Positions 8,621 to 18,200 of a stretch of 64,000 bases of DNA are shown one piece after another. The first letter of the stretch is position 1. Every line of letters starts with the position of its first letter. Below the pieces are notes generated by a model, which was given only the letters and a program-made list of their open reading frames with translations, made no database searches and had not been told where the DNA came from. The DNA comes from Verrucomicrobiota bacterium JB022 (GTDB lineage: Bacteria; Verrucomicrobiota; Verrucomicrobiia; Opitutales; Oceanipulchritudinaceae). The translations under genes and the position numbers were made by a program. The stretch is from NCBI GenBank assembly GCA_030673845.1, contig JAUTCQ010000011.1, forward strand, positions 38,118 through 102,117, in the 5' to 3' direction.

Positions 8621-9424
8621 ATGAAAACCCTCGCCACCATTCCCCTGCTCGCCCTTGCGCTGAGCCTGTCGACGGTTCCCGCCTTCGCCCGCGATCGAGA
8701 CCGCCATGATGATCACGACCGGCACGACGGACACCGCCACCGCGATGACCGCTGGGATCGCCACGATCATGATCGCGACCACTGGCACTACCGGCCTCCC
8801 GTCCGCTACGTACCGCCGCCAGTGCGTTATGTGCCCGCTCCGCCCTCCTCTTCGGTCACATTCGAGATGGGGATCCCCAACGGCTTTATCTCGGTGCGCG
8901 TCGGGCAGGATTATTACTACGAACGGCGCGGCGTCTATTACCGGCACCTGCCGCAAGGCTACGTGGTCGTCCCGGCTCCGCGCGGTGCGATCATCCCTAT
9001 CCTGCCGCCCGGCTACAGGCGGGTAGTCTACAACGACTTGCCCTACTATCGTTGCGGCGACGTCTATTACCGCTCGGTCAGCGGCGGCTACATGGTGGTA
9101 GAGCGTCCGGTCGTCATCGAGCGCACGGTCGTCGTGGAGTCGCGCCCTGCCGTGGCGGAGCCCCCCACCCCAACCCGAGCCAGCGCCGATTATTCGTTCT
9201 GGATCGACAGCTACGAATTTACCTACCGCGACGGCCAGTTCTTCCGCCGCACCGCCAGCGGGCTCATCTGGAACGAACCGCCCATGGGCGCCGTCTCCAA
9301 CGAGCTGCCAGCCGACGCCGAAAGCCTCTGGTATCGCGACATCGAGTATTTCGACCTCGACGGCGTTTACCTGCGCAAGACGCAAGACGGCTACAAGATC
9401 GTGCCCGCCCCGTGGTCGATCTGA
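8621..9424 (+). CDS. DUF6515 family exported protein, His/Asp-rich
   Basis: 267 residues. The ATG at 8621 begins a standard signal peptide (MKTLATIPLLALALSL, cleavage after VPAFA). The mature N-terminus (about 24-60) is an extreme His/Asp/Arg-rich stretch followed by a PPVRYVPPP repeat. Then come repeated YYY-x-GVYYR and GGYMVV units of the DUF6515 type, and a C-terminal half with two further FYRDGQFF / YFDLDGVYL repeats. Function is unknown; the His/Asp tract suggests metal or phosphate-surface binding, but that is inference. It is a single gene, divergent from the enzyme operon and closed by a hairpin at 9519-9550. Confidence 0.85.
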   Translation: MKTLATIPLLALALSLSTVPAFARDRDRHDDHDRHDGHRHRDDRWDRHDHDRDHWHYRPPVRYVPPPVRYVPAPPSSSVTFEMGIPNGFISVRVGQDYYYERRGVYYRHLPQGYVVVPAPRGAIIPILPPGYRRVVYNDLPYYRCGDVYYRSVSGGYMVVERPVVIERTVVVESRPAVAEPPTPTRASADYSFWIDSYEFTYRDGQFFRRTASGLIWNEPPMGAVSNELPADAESLWYRDIEYFDLDGVYLRKTQDGYKIVPAPWSI

Positions 9425-9518
9425 GCGGATCGAGCCTTTGTTGTTACTGATCTATATAGACGACCCCTCATCACAGAGAGACTGACCAGACAGACATAGT
9501 AAGGAGAGATTACAGGAA

Positions 9519-9550
9519 AAGCGTCCGGGAACTCCCGGACGCTTCTTTTT
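9519..9550. terminator. Rho-independent terminator, probably bidirectional
   Basis: A GC-rich inverted repeat (arms 9519-9530 and 9533-9544, with a few central bases forming the loop) is followed on the plus strand by a run of T. It separates the convergent DUF6515 and metallophosphoesterase genes and can serve both, though the T-run is on the plus side. Confidence 0.8.
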
Positions 9551-9575
9551 TGAGCACAGAAGACGATTTGCCGGA

Positions 9576-12176
9576 TCAGTTGGCCGTGTGGCGGAACTGC
9601 CAGCCAGCCGAGCCCCAGACCCAGGGGTAGACGGCTTCGCTGGTGTACAGCCACTCCCCACTGCCTTGATCGACGAAGTAGTAACCGCCGTCATCATTTT
9701 CCGTCCAATACGACCAGCCGATGTCGGAGTCGTAGAGGAAGACCCAGGGGAAGTCTTGCAGATACATCGAGCCGAGCCAGGGCGAGTAGGCGCGCGAGAC
9801 GCTGTTGATCTCCGACAGGCCGCCGAAGAAGTTACCCAACTCACCCGAGCCCGCCTGCACCACCATAAACGTGGTGTCGTTGATCGTGACCGTGGCGGCG
9901 CGGGCCATCGCTCCCTCGTTGGGAGCGACCTGGATCGTCAGCTCGGTCTCACCGGTGCCGGAGGTCGTGGGCAGCGTCAGCCAATCGGCAGAAGCTTCGG
10001 CCATCCAGGCAAGGGACGCCGGCGTGGTGGTGATCGGCAGGGCAAGCTCGGCCGCCATTTCGCGCACGAGCGAGCCGGGAGCGGGAAGCGTCACGCCCTC
10101 GGTAGCCGCGTTGACGGCCTGGTCGATCATCGCCTGCACGTCCAGACCTGCTTGGGTGACGGTGTATTCCTGCCCGCCGATCAGCACGGTGGCCTGGCGA
10201 GGCTCGGTGGAGGGATTTTCGGCCACCACGAGGCGGACGGTGCCGTCGCCATACTGGCGAGTGTTGCCCTCGAAGCTGATCCAACTGACTTCGGTCGAAG
10301 CCGTCCAGCCGGTGCCGGCCGGGTTGGCAGTCACCGCAACGTCGTAGCTGCCGCCCTGTTGGCTGGGTTCGGCAGAGGTCTGGTCGAGCGAAAACGCGCC
10401 CACCTCCTGGTTGAGCACCGAAAATTCGTCGAACTTCACCACTGCGCTCTCCGGCTGGGCCGTATCGAAGTAGTAGCTGGAGACGGTCTGCGTCGCGGTG
10501 TCGAGGATCGAGAAGACGGTGATCGAATTGCTGTCGATGGTGGGCAGCGTAGTCGCGTCGTTGGGGTTTTGCATCACGGGCGCGATCGTTGGCATGATCG
10601 GCTCCGCGCCCCACGGGTCGCCGACCGTAAAGTAGTTTTTGGCCTCGTAGCGCGGGTCGCGCGGGGCGTTGCTGCGCGCCTTGTAGCCCTCGATGTAGCT
10701 GCCGTAGTTGTTGCCGACATTGGAGGTCTCGATATAGTTGACGCCCGCATCGGTCAAGAGGCGCACCCAGAGGTGGGAGTGGCCGAAGTGCACGATGTCG
10801 ACATCCGCAGCCTCAATCAGCGGGTGCAAGTCGCGGTGGAAAACGTCCTGCTCGGGCGGGTATTCATATTTGATGAACGAGATTTCGCCGTCGGTCCCGC
10901 GCTCGATGGTCTGGACCGGCTCGGCGAGCAGCGGGTTGACGTTGTCGCCCGTGCCACGGCTCGTCTGGTGCGTCAAAACATAGCGGATGGCGGCGTTCTG
11001 GTAGGCCTCGCTTTCGAGCTGTTGGGCAAACCAGTCGTATTGGGCCGAACCTTCCGCAAAGTCCCAGAAGAGGAAGTCGCCGAAGCCCCACATGTCGGGG
11101 TTTTCGTAATCGGCCACCCGCTCGCTGTATTTGCCACGGGTGTTGTCGTTAATCGTGGGTGAGCGCCAGATGCGTGTGGTGTAGAGGCCCATCAGAAACA
11201 CGTCGCCAAACTCGATGGAGTAGTATTTTTCTCCATCGGGGCCGTCGGCGGGCAGGCTGAAGATCTCCTCGTAAGTAATCGAGTTGAAGGAATTGTTGGT
11301 GATCCACTCTTCACGGATGGTGGGATCATTCGAAGGGTTGAGAACGGCCTTCTGTTCTTCATAACGCTTTTCGGCATACCAGCGGGGTTGCGGAAAATTG
11401 AACTGATTGCCGAGGCTCTGCGACAGATCGTATTTACCCATCACTTCGTGATTACCAATGACGGGGAACAGCGGGGCATTCTGAATAATGGCGCCGCCGG
11501 TGTAAGGATCTTCCGGGTTGAAGACCTGCACGCGACCCTGCAAAGCAGCGAAGTAGGAGAAGCCACGATTGTCGTCGAACCACTCCGAGGCGCGGTCCGG
11601 GATGTTCTGCAGGTCGCCCGCGTAGAAGACGGCATCGACCATTCCCACCGTCTCGACCACCTTCTGCAGGTTGGCCGGCGTCATGGCCTTGAGCTGGTGG
11701 TCCGATGTCATCAGAATCTTCAACGGCTGGCCCTTGGGTGGCACCGGCGCAAGGCTGTAGGTCTCGCTCTCAACGGTCGCTTCACCATCTACGCTGACGA
11801 CGCGGTAAGGCACTCGCTGGCCGGGATTCAGGCCCGTCACGGTGGCTTCGTGGCGCCAGATATCGCGCTCGGTCGTCGCGCTGTAGAGGCTGCCGTTGCC
11901 GTCTTGGGTCTTGACCCACGAGGAGCCGTCTTCGGCCACGCGGGAGAGCTTCGTCGTGGTGGCCGGGAACGAGGCGTCCAACGCGTCGCCCACCTCGACG
12001 GTGTGGCTGGAGCCTTCGAACTCCGTGAACCACACGACGTTGATCGTCGATTCGGTCGGCAACTGGAGGAAGGGATCGGTCAGGAGCATGGGCTCCGCTT
12101 GAGCCGCAAGCGTCAGCGGCAGCGCGAGAGCGCCGAGCAGCGTGGTATAATACTTGATCGAGCGAGATAGCTTCAT
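9576..12176 (-). CDS. Secreted metallophosphoesterase with BACON-like and aromatic C-terminal domains
   Basis: 866 residues with a signal peptide (MKLSRSIKYYTT, cleavage near LAAQA). An N-terminal FN3-like domain (about 30-125) resembles that of purple acid phosphatases. The calcineurin-like catalytic domain (about 130-480) shows the metal-ligand motifs MTSDHQ, YAGDLQ, GNHE, LTHQTS and GHSH. Two BACON-type beta-sandwich repeats follow (about 600-790; SWISFEGN and ADWLTLPTT, each ending VTQAG or VVQAG). The last 70 residues are a Trp/Tyr-rich tail (WLGSMYL, IGWSYW, YPWVWGSAGW) resembling the tail of the pectinesterase at 48842-50506. It probably removes phosphate from organic phosphoesters outside the cell. 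An in-frame GTG at 12245 exists, but the signal peptide favours ATG at 12176. Confidence 0.9.
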   Translation of the reverse strand: MKLSRSIKYYTTLLGALALPLTLAAQAEPMLLTDPFLQLPTESTINVVWFTEFEGSSHTVEVGDALDASFPATTTKLSRVAEDGSSWVKTQDGNGSLYSATTERDIWRHEATVTGLNPGQRVPYRVVSVDGEATVESETYSLAPVPPKGQPLKILMTSDHQLKAMTPANLQKVVETVGMVDAVFYAGDLQNIPDRASEWFDDNRGFSYFAALQGRVQVFNPEDPYTGGAIIQNAPLFPVIGNHEVMGKYDLSQSLGNQFNFPQPRWYAEKRYEEQKAVLNPSNDPTIREEWITNNSFNSITYEEIFSLPADGPDGEKYYSIEFGDVFLMGLYTTRIWRSPTINDNTRGKYSERVADYENPDMWGFGDFLFWDFAEGSAQYDWFAQQLESEAYQNAAIRYVLTHQTSRGTGDNVNPLLAEPVQTIERGTDGEISFIKYEYPPEQDVFHRDLHPLIEAADVDIVHFGHSHLWVRLLTDAGVNYIETSNVGNNYGSYIEGYKARSNAPRDPRYEAKNYFTVGDPWGAEPIMPTIAPVMQNPNDATTLPTIDSNSITVFSILDTATQTVSSYYFDTAQPESAVVKFDEFSVLNQEVGAFSLDQTSAEPSQQGGSYDVAVTANPAGTGWTASTEVSWISFEGNTRQYGDGTVRLVVAENPSTEPRQATVLIGGQEYTVTQAGLDVQAMIDQAVNAATEGVTLPAPGSLVREMAAELALPITTTPASLAWMAEASADWLTLPTTSGTGETELTIQVAPNEGAMARAATVTINDTTFMVVQAGSGELGNFFGGLSEINSVSRAYSPWLGSMYLQDFPWVFLYDSDIGWSYWTENDDGGYYFVDQGSGEWLYTSEAVYPWVWGSAGWQFRHTAN

Positions 12177-12178
12177 GG

Positions 12179-12236
12179 TTCGAGTCGAATGAGAGGTGTA
12201 CTTCGAGCGCGCACACCTCTTTATTTCCGACTCGAA
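12179..12236 (-). promoter_or_regulatory. Stem-loop abutting the phosphoesterase start codon
   Basis: In the transcript a 9-bp outer stem (arms 12228-12236 and 12179-12187) encloses an 8-bp inner stem (12213-12220 and 12192-12199) with a 13-base loop. The structure ends two bases before the ATG at 12176, where it would hinder ribosome access. It may be a translational control element, or an operator in DNA. Confidence 0.5.
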
Positions 12237-12483
12237 TGTGGCCACCTTAAACGACCCTAAACTGTTGATTTATCAAACTATCTTACCCGATGATCATAAA
12301 CGCAAACCACACGTTATACTTATGCAATAATTCACCAACGAATGCGTCGAAAGCCTGCGAATTACGGCACTTTCGCGACAAAGTTACGCGTATGTCAATC
12401 CCAGTTATGAACCCATACACCGCCCCATTTATCCATACGATAAATACCTATTGTAGCACAATTCATACGAAGCATTTCGATAC
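12237..12483. other. AT-rich gene-free region
   Basis: Together with the flanking hairpins this separates the phosphoesterase from the GH5 gene (368 bases in all). It is notably AT-rich against its surroundings and probably contains the phosphoesterase promoter. I see no supported gene in it; a plus-strand open frame from 12290 is the antisense of GH5. Confidence 0.5.
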
Positions 12484-12516
12484 CAAAAAGCCGGAGAGCC
12501 GATCCCCTCCGGCTTC
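12484..12516 (-). terminator. Rho-independent terminator of the GPH-GH5 operon
   Basis: AAGCCGGAG (12488-12496) pairs with CTCCGGCTT (12507-12515). On the minus strand the stem is followed by a T-run (A-run at 12484-12489 on plus), 29 bases after the GH5 stop. Confidence 0.85.
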
Positions 12517-12544
12517 CCAACCAAGGCCACAGAGCCCAAGACTG

Positions 12545-13555
12545 CTATTGGGCATCCTTGAGCAAAGCGTCGCGCAAGCCGGTGCGGTATTTGCCCGTCT
12601 GCGGGTCATAGATGCCGAAGCCCGATGCGAACTCCCAGTAGTGCCAGGAAAAGCCGAACGCCTCGCACATTTCGCGCACGGTGCGGGTGTAGGCCACGCG
12701 CGACTCCATGTCGGCCGTCGAGTAGGCCCCGAACTCACCTACGCAAACGGGCACCCCGAGACCATCGGCCCATGCCTTGACCTGCGCGAAGTGGCTCGAC
12801 ATCGCCACCAGCTCCTCAATCGAGTCGGTAAAACGCGTGCCGACCGGCGGTGGCTCTTCCAGCCACTCCGCTCCCTGGTGCGTGAACTCGAAGGGCAGAT
12901 AATAGTGGAAGGTGGCGATGAGATTGTCGTCGTTTTTCGGCCAATCGAGGTCGGCCAAGGTCTGCCAGCCGTTCCACGGGCTGCCGCCCATCAAGACCGG
13001 GCGGTCCTCATTTTCCTGCCGGATGATCATGAGCGCCGGCGGGTAGATCGCCTCCCACAGCTCTTGCGTCATGTTGCCATGCGGCTCGTTCAGGATCTCG
13101 AAAAACAGCTCGTCGCGGTCGTACCCCTCGTAGTGCTGCGCCACCTGTTGCCAGATCGCGAGGAACTGCGGCAGCTCGGCATACGGGTCTTCGTAAAACT
13201 CGTTGTAGTGATGGACGTTGATGATGACCTTCAGGTCGTGGTCGAGCGCGCGGTCGACAATGGAGTCCACCAGCTTGAAAAACTGCGGCTGGATCGTGTA
13301 GGGAGGCGTGTCGGCCGCGTAGTCCGACCAGCGGATAGGCACGCGTACGGAGGCAAAGCCCTGCTCGGCAATGCGGTCGATCATCTTCGGGTCGGCTTTG
13401 ACCACATCGGTCCACGAGCCATCGGCAGGCACTTCGAGCGTGTTGCCGAGGTTGATGCCCGGGCTGAGCGACTGGTTGAGCTCGTGGATGTCTTTCGCCG
13501 CGAGCGGCAAGGCCAGCGCAAGGGCGAACAGGCCAAGAAGGGAGCGTTGGTTCAT
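12545..13555 (-). CDS. GH5 family endoglucanase-type glycoside hydrolase
   Basis: 336 residues, secreted: MNQRSLLGLFALALALPLAA is a clear signal peptide. The catalytic barrel shows GH5 hallmarks: SPGINLGNTLE near the N-terminus, VRVPIRWSDY, INVHHYNEF, FEILNEPHG (general acid/base Glu) and CVGEFGAYS (nucleophile Glu), then FSWHYWEF. Length matches single-domain GH5 cellulases. It hydrolyses beta-1,4-linked glucans or glucomannans internally; the exact substrate is not determinable here. It is 31 bases downstream of the GPH symporter gene, so the pair is an operon ending at the hairpin 12484-12516. The TonB receptor upstream on the same strand probably imports its products. Confidence 0.93.
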   Translation of the reverse strand: MNQRSLLGLFALALALPLAAKDIHELNQSLSPGINLGNTLEVPADGSWTDVVKADPKMIDRIAEQGFASVRVPIRWSDYAADTPPYTIQPQFFKLVDSIVDRALDHDLKVIINVHHYNEFYEDPYAELPQFLAIWQQVAQHYEGYDRDELFFEILNEPHGNMTQELWEAIYPPALMIIRQENEDRPVLMGGSPWNGWQTLADLDWPKNDDNLIATFHYYLPFEFTHQGAEWLEEPPPVGTRFTDSIEELVAMSSHFAQVKAWADGLGVPVCVGEFGAYSTADMESRVAYTRTVREMCEAFGFSWHYWEFASGFGIYDPQTGKYRTGLRDALLKDAQ

Positions 13556-13586
13556 CGGAGTATCAAGGGGGTTAGAAGGGAAAAGA

Positions 13587-15011
13587 TCAGGATTCGAGCG
13601 CGCGGGCTTTGAGCGAGGCTTCCATCTCGACCTCGACCTTGCGCGTAATGCCGTAGAAAAACACGAGCCCAGCCGCCACCACCGCCACCGCCGACGGGAT
13701 GAAAGACATCATGAGCCGCAAGCCCTCGATCGTCGTCTCGCTCTGCGCCACGTTGGCCTTGAAGCCGTAGTAGCCCAGCAGCCAGCCCGCGATCCCCGGC
13801 CCGATGGCCCAGCCCGCCTTTTGCGAAAAAGTGCCAGCCGAGAACACTAGCCCGGTGAAGCGCCGCCCGCACTTCCACTCCGAATAATCGGCCGTATCGG
13901 CGATCATCGACCAGAAGAGCGGCATCAGCGGCCCCATCATGAACGAGGTTATGGCCTGCAACACGAGGATGTAAGTCACCGCGCCCGGCCCCGCAAAGTA
14001 GTAGAGACACGCCGTCGCAGCGGTGAGCAGAGTCAGCCAGACGTAAGCACTGCGCTTCGAGCCGAAGACATCCGTCAGCAGCTTGGTGCAGGCGACACCG
14101 GCCAGCGTCGCAAGGGTGCCGACGAGGTTGAAAGTGGTGGCCAGCTTGACGAATTCGCTGGTTTCCTCCACCGCCCCTACCACGTAGTAGCGGAAATAGT
14201 AGAGGATCGAGGCATCGCGTAGCGCGATCCAGATAATCGTCGTGACGCCAATAAAAATCATCGCCACCCACGGCTTGTTGCGCACCAGTTGGGCCAGGTC
14301 TTTGCCAATGTCGGACTTCTGTTCCTTGGGCGGCTGAACGCGCTCACGGGTGGAGGCAAAGGTGAAAAGGAACATGCCGCCGGCCATCAGCGCATAGAGC
14401 ACCATCGTCCAGACGTAGCCTGCCTGGGTGGCCGTCTGGCCGTCGGCGCTACCGCCAAGCCACACCACGAGCACGAGGATCGTGCCCTGCACCAGGAAAT
14501 TGGCCCCATAGGCGCCGTAGAAGCGGAACGACGAAAGGATCGTGCGCTCCGCCGAATTCGGCGTCATGACGCCCATCAACGCCCCGTATGGGATGTTGAT
14601 CATCGTGTAAAAGACCATCGCCAGCGTGTAGGTGATGTAGATGTAGACGATCTGCCACGCCTGAGCGACATCTGGCACCGTAAACACGAGAATGCCGCTG
14701 ATCGCATAGGGCAGGATCATCCAGCGCAGCCAGGGGCGGAATTTGCCATGAGGGGACTTGGTGCGGTCGCAGAGGATCCCCATCAACGGGTCGTTCGCAG
14801 CATCGAAGATGCGCGTAACGATGAGCATCGTGCCGATCACAGCCGCCTCGATCCCGATGATGTCGGTATAAAAGAACATCAGGAACGACGAGAAGGTCTT
14901 GAAGAACAAGACCGAGGCGAAATCGCCGGAGGCATAGCCCAGCTTTTCGCGCAGGCCAAGCCTGCCGTCGGGCGTCATGGCGGGAGCTTTGGAATCTACA
15001 GGGGGCGTCAT
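13587..15011 (-). CDS. GPH-family (MelB-like) sugar:cation symporter
   Basis: 474 residues with about twelve predicted membrane helices and the GPH pattern: LREKLGYASGDFAS at the N-terminus, IFDAANDPLMGILCDRTKSPHGKFRPWL after helix 2, and IPYGALMG further on. The family imports glycosides, pentosides or hexuronides with Na+ or H+ at the inner membrane. I chose ATG at 15011; upstream (15074) and downstream (14978) ATGs are possible. The leader is pyrimidine-rich (ACTCCTCCTGATCCC), with no Shine-Dalgarno. It is the first gene of the GPH-GH5 operon, giving the inner-membrane step for products entering through the adjacent TonB receptor. Confidence 0.9.
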   Translation of the reverse strand: MTPPVDSKAPAMTPDGRLGLREKLGYASGDFASVLFFKTFSSFLMFFYTDIIGIEAAVIGTMLIVTRIFDAANDPLMGILCDRTKSPHGKFRPWLRWMILPYAISGILVFTVPDVAQAWQIVYIYITYTLAMVFYTMINIPYGALMGVMTPNSAERTILSSFRFYGAYGANFLVQGTILVLVVWLGGSADGQTATQAGYVWTMVLYALMAGGMFLFTFASTRERVQPPKEQKSDIGKDLAQLVRNKPWVAMIFIGVTTIIWIALRDASILYYFRYYVVGAVEETSEFVKLATTFNLVGTLATLAGVACTKLLTDVFGSKRSAYVWLTLLTAATACLYYFAGPGAVTYILVLQAITSFMMGPLMPLFWSMIADTADYSEWKCGRRFTGLVFSAGTFSQKAGWAIGPGIAGWLLGYYGFKANVAQSETTIEGLRLMMSFIPSAVAVVAAGLVFFYGITRKVEVEMEASLKARALES

Positions 15012-15142
15012 GGGATCAGGAGGAGTCAAAAGGCGGCTGCGCAACGAAAGGGGGTATTGCGACAGCGCATGCAAACGGGGCTGAAGCGATCTAACGCCTC
15101 GCCAGGCTTTCGCCGAGTCAAAAAAAAAGGGACCGTCGAAGT

Positions 15143-15229
15143 GGAGTAGCGGGAGCCTGGACCGGCTGGCCCAGGCCCCCTTACTGATCTGTAGCGCTAC
15201 TCCTTATCGACTATCCCCTTGTCGATAAG
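15143..15229 (-). promoter_or_regulatory. Two consecutive hairpins between receptor and symporter genes
   Basis: The 242-base gap between the receptor stop (15254) and the symporter start (15011) holds a perfect 9-bp stem (15203-15211 with 15221-15229) and a second, nested hairpin: outer arms 15143-15151 and 15195-15203, inner GCCTGG/CCAGGC at 15155-15160 and 15171-15176. The outer arm touches the first stem by one base. Neither is directly followed by a T-run on the minus strand; a T-run comes about 15 bases later. This could be a leaky terminator or mRNA-stabilising structure. Confidence 0.5.
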
Positions 15230-15253
15230 AGCGTTCCGAGAGGTTCGATTTCT

Positions 15254-18200
15254 CTAGAAACTGATGGTGTTGGTGAGGAACCAGCTGGTGCCTTCCTTGA
15301 TGCGGAAACCACCGGGCGAGCCGTCGGGCTGCACCGTCACCGGGATGAGCTCGTTGTCGGCGAAGGCGTTGCGCACGTTCAGCTGGATGCGCCAGCGGAG
15401 GTTGCGCGGCAAGTCGCGCTGGTAGCCCACCCAGAAGTCGAAGTCGCTCTCGGCATCGCCGTAGTATTTCTTGCTGAGGTCGTAGCGATAGCCGACGGAC
15501 GAATCAGGATCTTCCGCGATGCCGTAGCCGAGCAGGATCTCGTCTTGCCAGCGGTAGGCTCCCCCGACGTTGACGCCTTTGAGCGGCCCTTCGCTGAAGC
15601 TGTAGTTCGTGACGACGTTGACGCGCCAGGGGCGCAGCTCGGCCACATTGGAGCCTTCCAGGAGCTGCTGGAGCTGGTAGTTGCCATAGAACTCGCTCTC
15701 GAACTTGCCTCGTAAAGTCTCCGTGCCAGCACCACCCCACCAGAAGCGAGCGTCACCACCCGGACCTTGGTAAAAGGCATAGCGTTGGTCGACCCAGGCG
15801 GCGATGGACTCCGCGATGTTGAAGCGCGTGGCTTCCGTCTTGGCTGCGTTGATGGTGACGTTCCAATTGGGGGTGATCTGGGTCGTCAACTCGAACTCAA
15901 TACCTTCGGAATGGGTGTCGCCTGTGACGGTGACATCCTGCAGATAGGTGATGTTGATTCCACCCGAGGTATCGCCCGCCGCCCACTGGTTGAGGTTGTA
16001 GCCCCAGGCCTGCTGCAGGCTTTGCGGCGGCGGATTGTCGATGATCGCGTTGACGGTCTCCAGCATCGCGTCGCGGGCTTCCTCAACCGTCTGCCCCTCC
16101 TGCGGCTCATAGGGCAGGAAGAAGTTACCGCCTTCATTGAAGTTGGAGGTGAAGGAACCATAGGGGCGGCCCAACTCGTAGGCCGTTTTGGCCTGCACCG
16201 CAAACTGGTAGGCCCAGGCCTCGCCATACCCAAGCAGATAGTCGTTGGTGACCGCATTGGAGAGGGTGGCGTTGGTCACGTCGGTCTCGTACCAGTTGAC
16301 CTTGAAGATCACGCGATTTTCAAGGGCACTGACAGTGAAGCCATACTCGGTTGTTTCGCCGGTGGGCGACTGCAGCGGGTTGCCCAGTGGGTCGACGCGC
16401 TCGGGCTGGGGCCGGAAATTGGAGCTTTCGCCATAGTGGACGGAGAGGTCGAGGCCGTATGGCAGTTTTTCGCGAATGGAATCCGGCATGTGGAGCACGA
16501 CGCCCCAGGTCAGGCTTTCGTCCTCCACTTCGGCATAGCGGCGATTCGTGTCCGGGATGGTCGGGTAGGCATCAGCCGCGCTATCGGGAATATACCAGCC
16601 GGTCTCACCCGGCAAACCGCCTCCAGAGGTGGCATAAAGCGCCTTGTCCTCGCGCCAGCCTACGGTCGGCACGATAAGCCCGTCCATCAGGAACCCTTGC
16701 CATACGAGCGAGTAGGAATCGATCTCGTTATGGGACATGGAAGTGCCGCCAGGCGTATAGAGAGCGGTGCGATCTCCACGTTCTGCGTTCAGGATCGCGA
16801 GTTGCGTATCCGTCCAGCCTTGGTAGCGGTCGAGATCGTCCATCGGCAAGCCCGGATTGACAACATCGAGGCTGAACAGCGGGATCGTGCCGCCGGTGGG
16901 GTTACGAATGGCACCAATGCGGGGAACACTGAGATTTCCGAGGGAAACGCCGAAAAGTGGATCGGTCAGATAGCTGAGGGTCGAGACCTGGCGTTCGCCT
17001 TCACTGACTGCCAGCTTGTCGGCGGGGAAGTAGTCTTCTTCCGCTGCGAAACGCTCCCAGGCATACGAATCGACGTCGTAATCCATGGTGGTATAGACGC
17101 CGGTAAAGAGGTGCCGCCCCAGGATGCGCGTCAGAAGACTGTCTGCTTCCATGAAGTCGGAGAAGTCGAGCTCGCCGTAGGCAGTCACACGATCGGTCGT
17201 GCGTTCGCTGTGGCGGCTATCGTTGGAGCCACCGCGCGAGGCAACCATGGCGCGGCCCACATTGGGGTTGGGCTGGCCGTTCGGCAGCGTCGCCATGACA
17301 TCGACGGTCAACGCGTAGCCGCTGCCACTGATGGTCTGCATTTGGCCTCGGTCCACCTCCTGGTAGTCCCGGGCGTACTCAATGCCCACCCGGTGATCGA
17401 AGAAGCTCTGGAGAATGGTGAAGTTGTAAGCCTCGAAATCGGTCCACTCGCGCTTGTTCGGGCCGTCGAGCAGGTTGTTGTAAAAGTCGAAGATGTTGTC
17501 GTCGGTCAGCAGCTTCTCCTTAAAGGCACCGATCTGGTGGCCGGGAAGCTGGGCGAGGCGGGCATACTCTTCATACGTCTGAATCCCGTACCAGGCCTGG
17601 AACGGCACGCCCCCAAAGCCATCGGGGACAGCAGCAGTGGCCTCCCACTGCCCCGGCATGATGAAGGCTTGATCCCGCGAACTATTGTTGGGGAAGATGA
17701 CCATCGGCCCGCCAAAGTAGTCGCCGCCACGGCCCGCGACCCAAGGCTGGTAATTGGGGTTCGTTACCGCCGTCGAGCCTTCGCGCTGGAGCGTGCGATT
17801 GACTGCGCCGTAGTCGGCAGGCTGACCAAGCTCGAGCCATTCGTCGTAGCTGGTCCCGTGCATGTTGATCGCACCATAGGTCTGCTGGTTCAGCTCCGTG
17901 AACCAAGGGGTGATTCGGTCGATCGGCGGAGTGGAGCGCGGACGGTTGGAGCGGATCTCGCCGTTCTCGTAGTTGAACTTGATCGTGGTACTGGCGTTCT
18001 CGAACTTGAGCAGCTTCGGATCCCAGCGGGCAGAGCCAAAGACGCGCTTGTCGCGCTCGAAAGCGGGCTTTTGCTGGAATTTTTCATCCTCATAGAGGCC
18101 GATGACTCGCACCGCCAGCTCGTCATCGAGGACTTCGACATTGTAGTCACCGGAGACTCGGTGGGAGTCGTGTTCCGAAAAACGGTATTCCACCTCGCCC

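Noticed and set aside
12302..12340. TATGCAATAATTCAC as a fourth LacI-type operator
   Set aside because: Half-site match is poor and the downstream gene is not part of the glucan locus.
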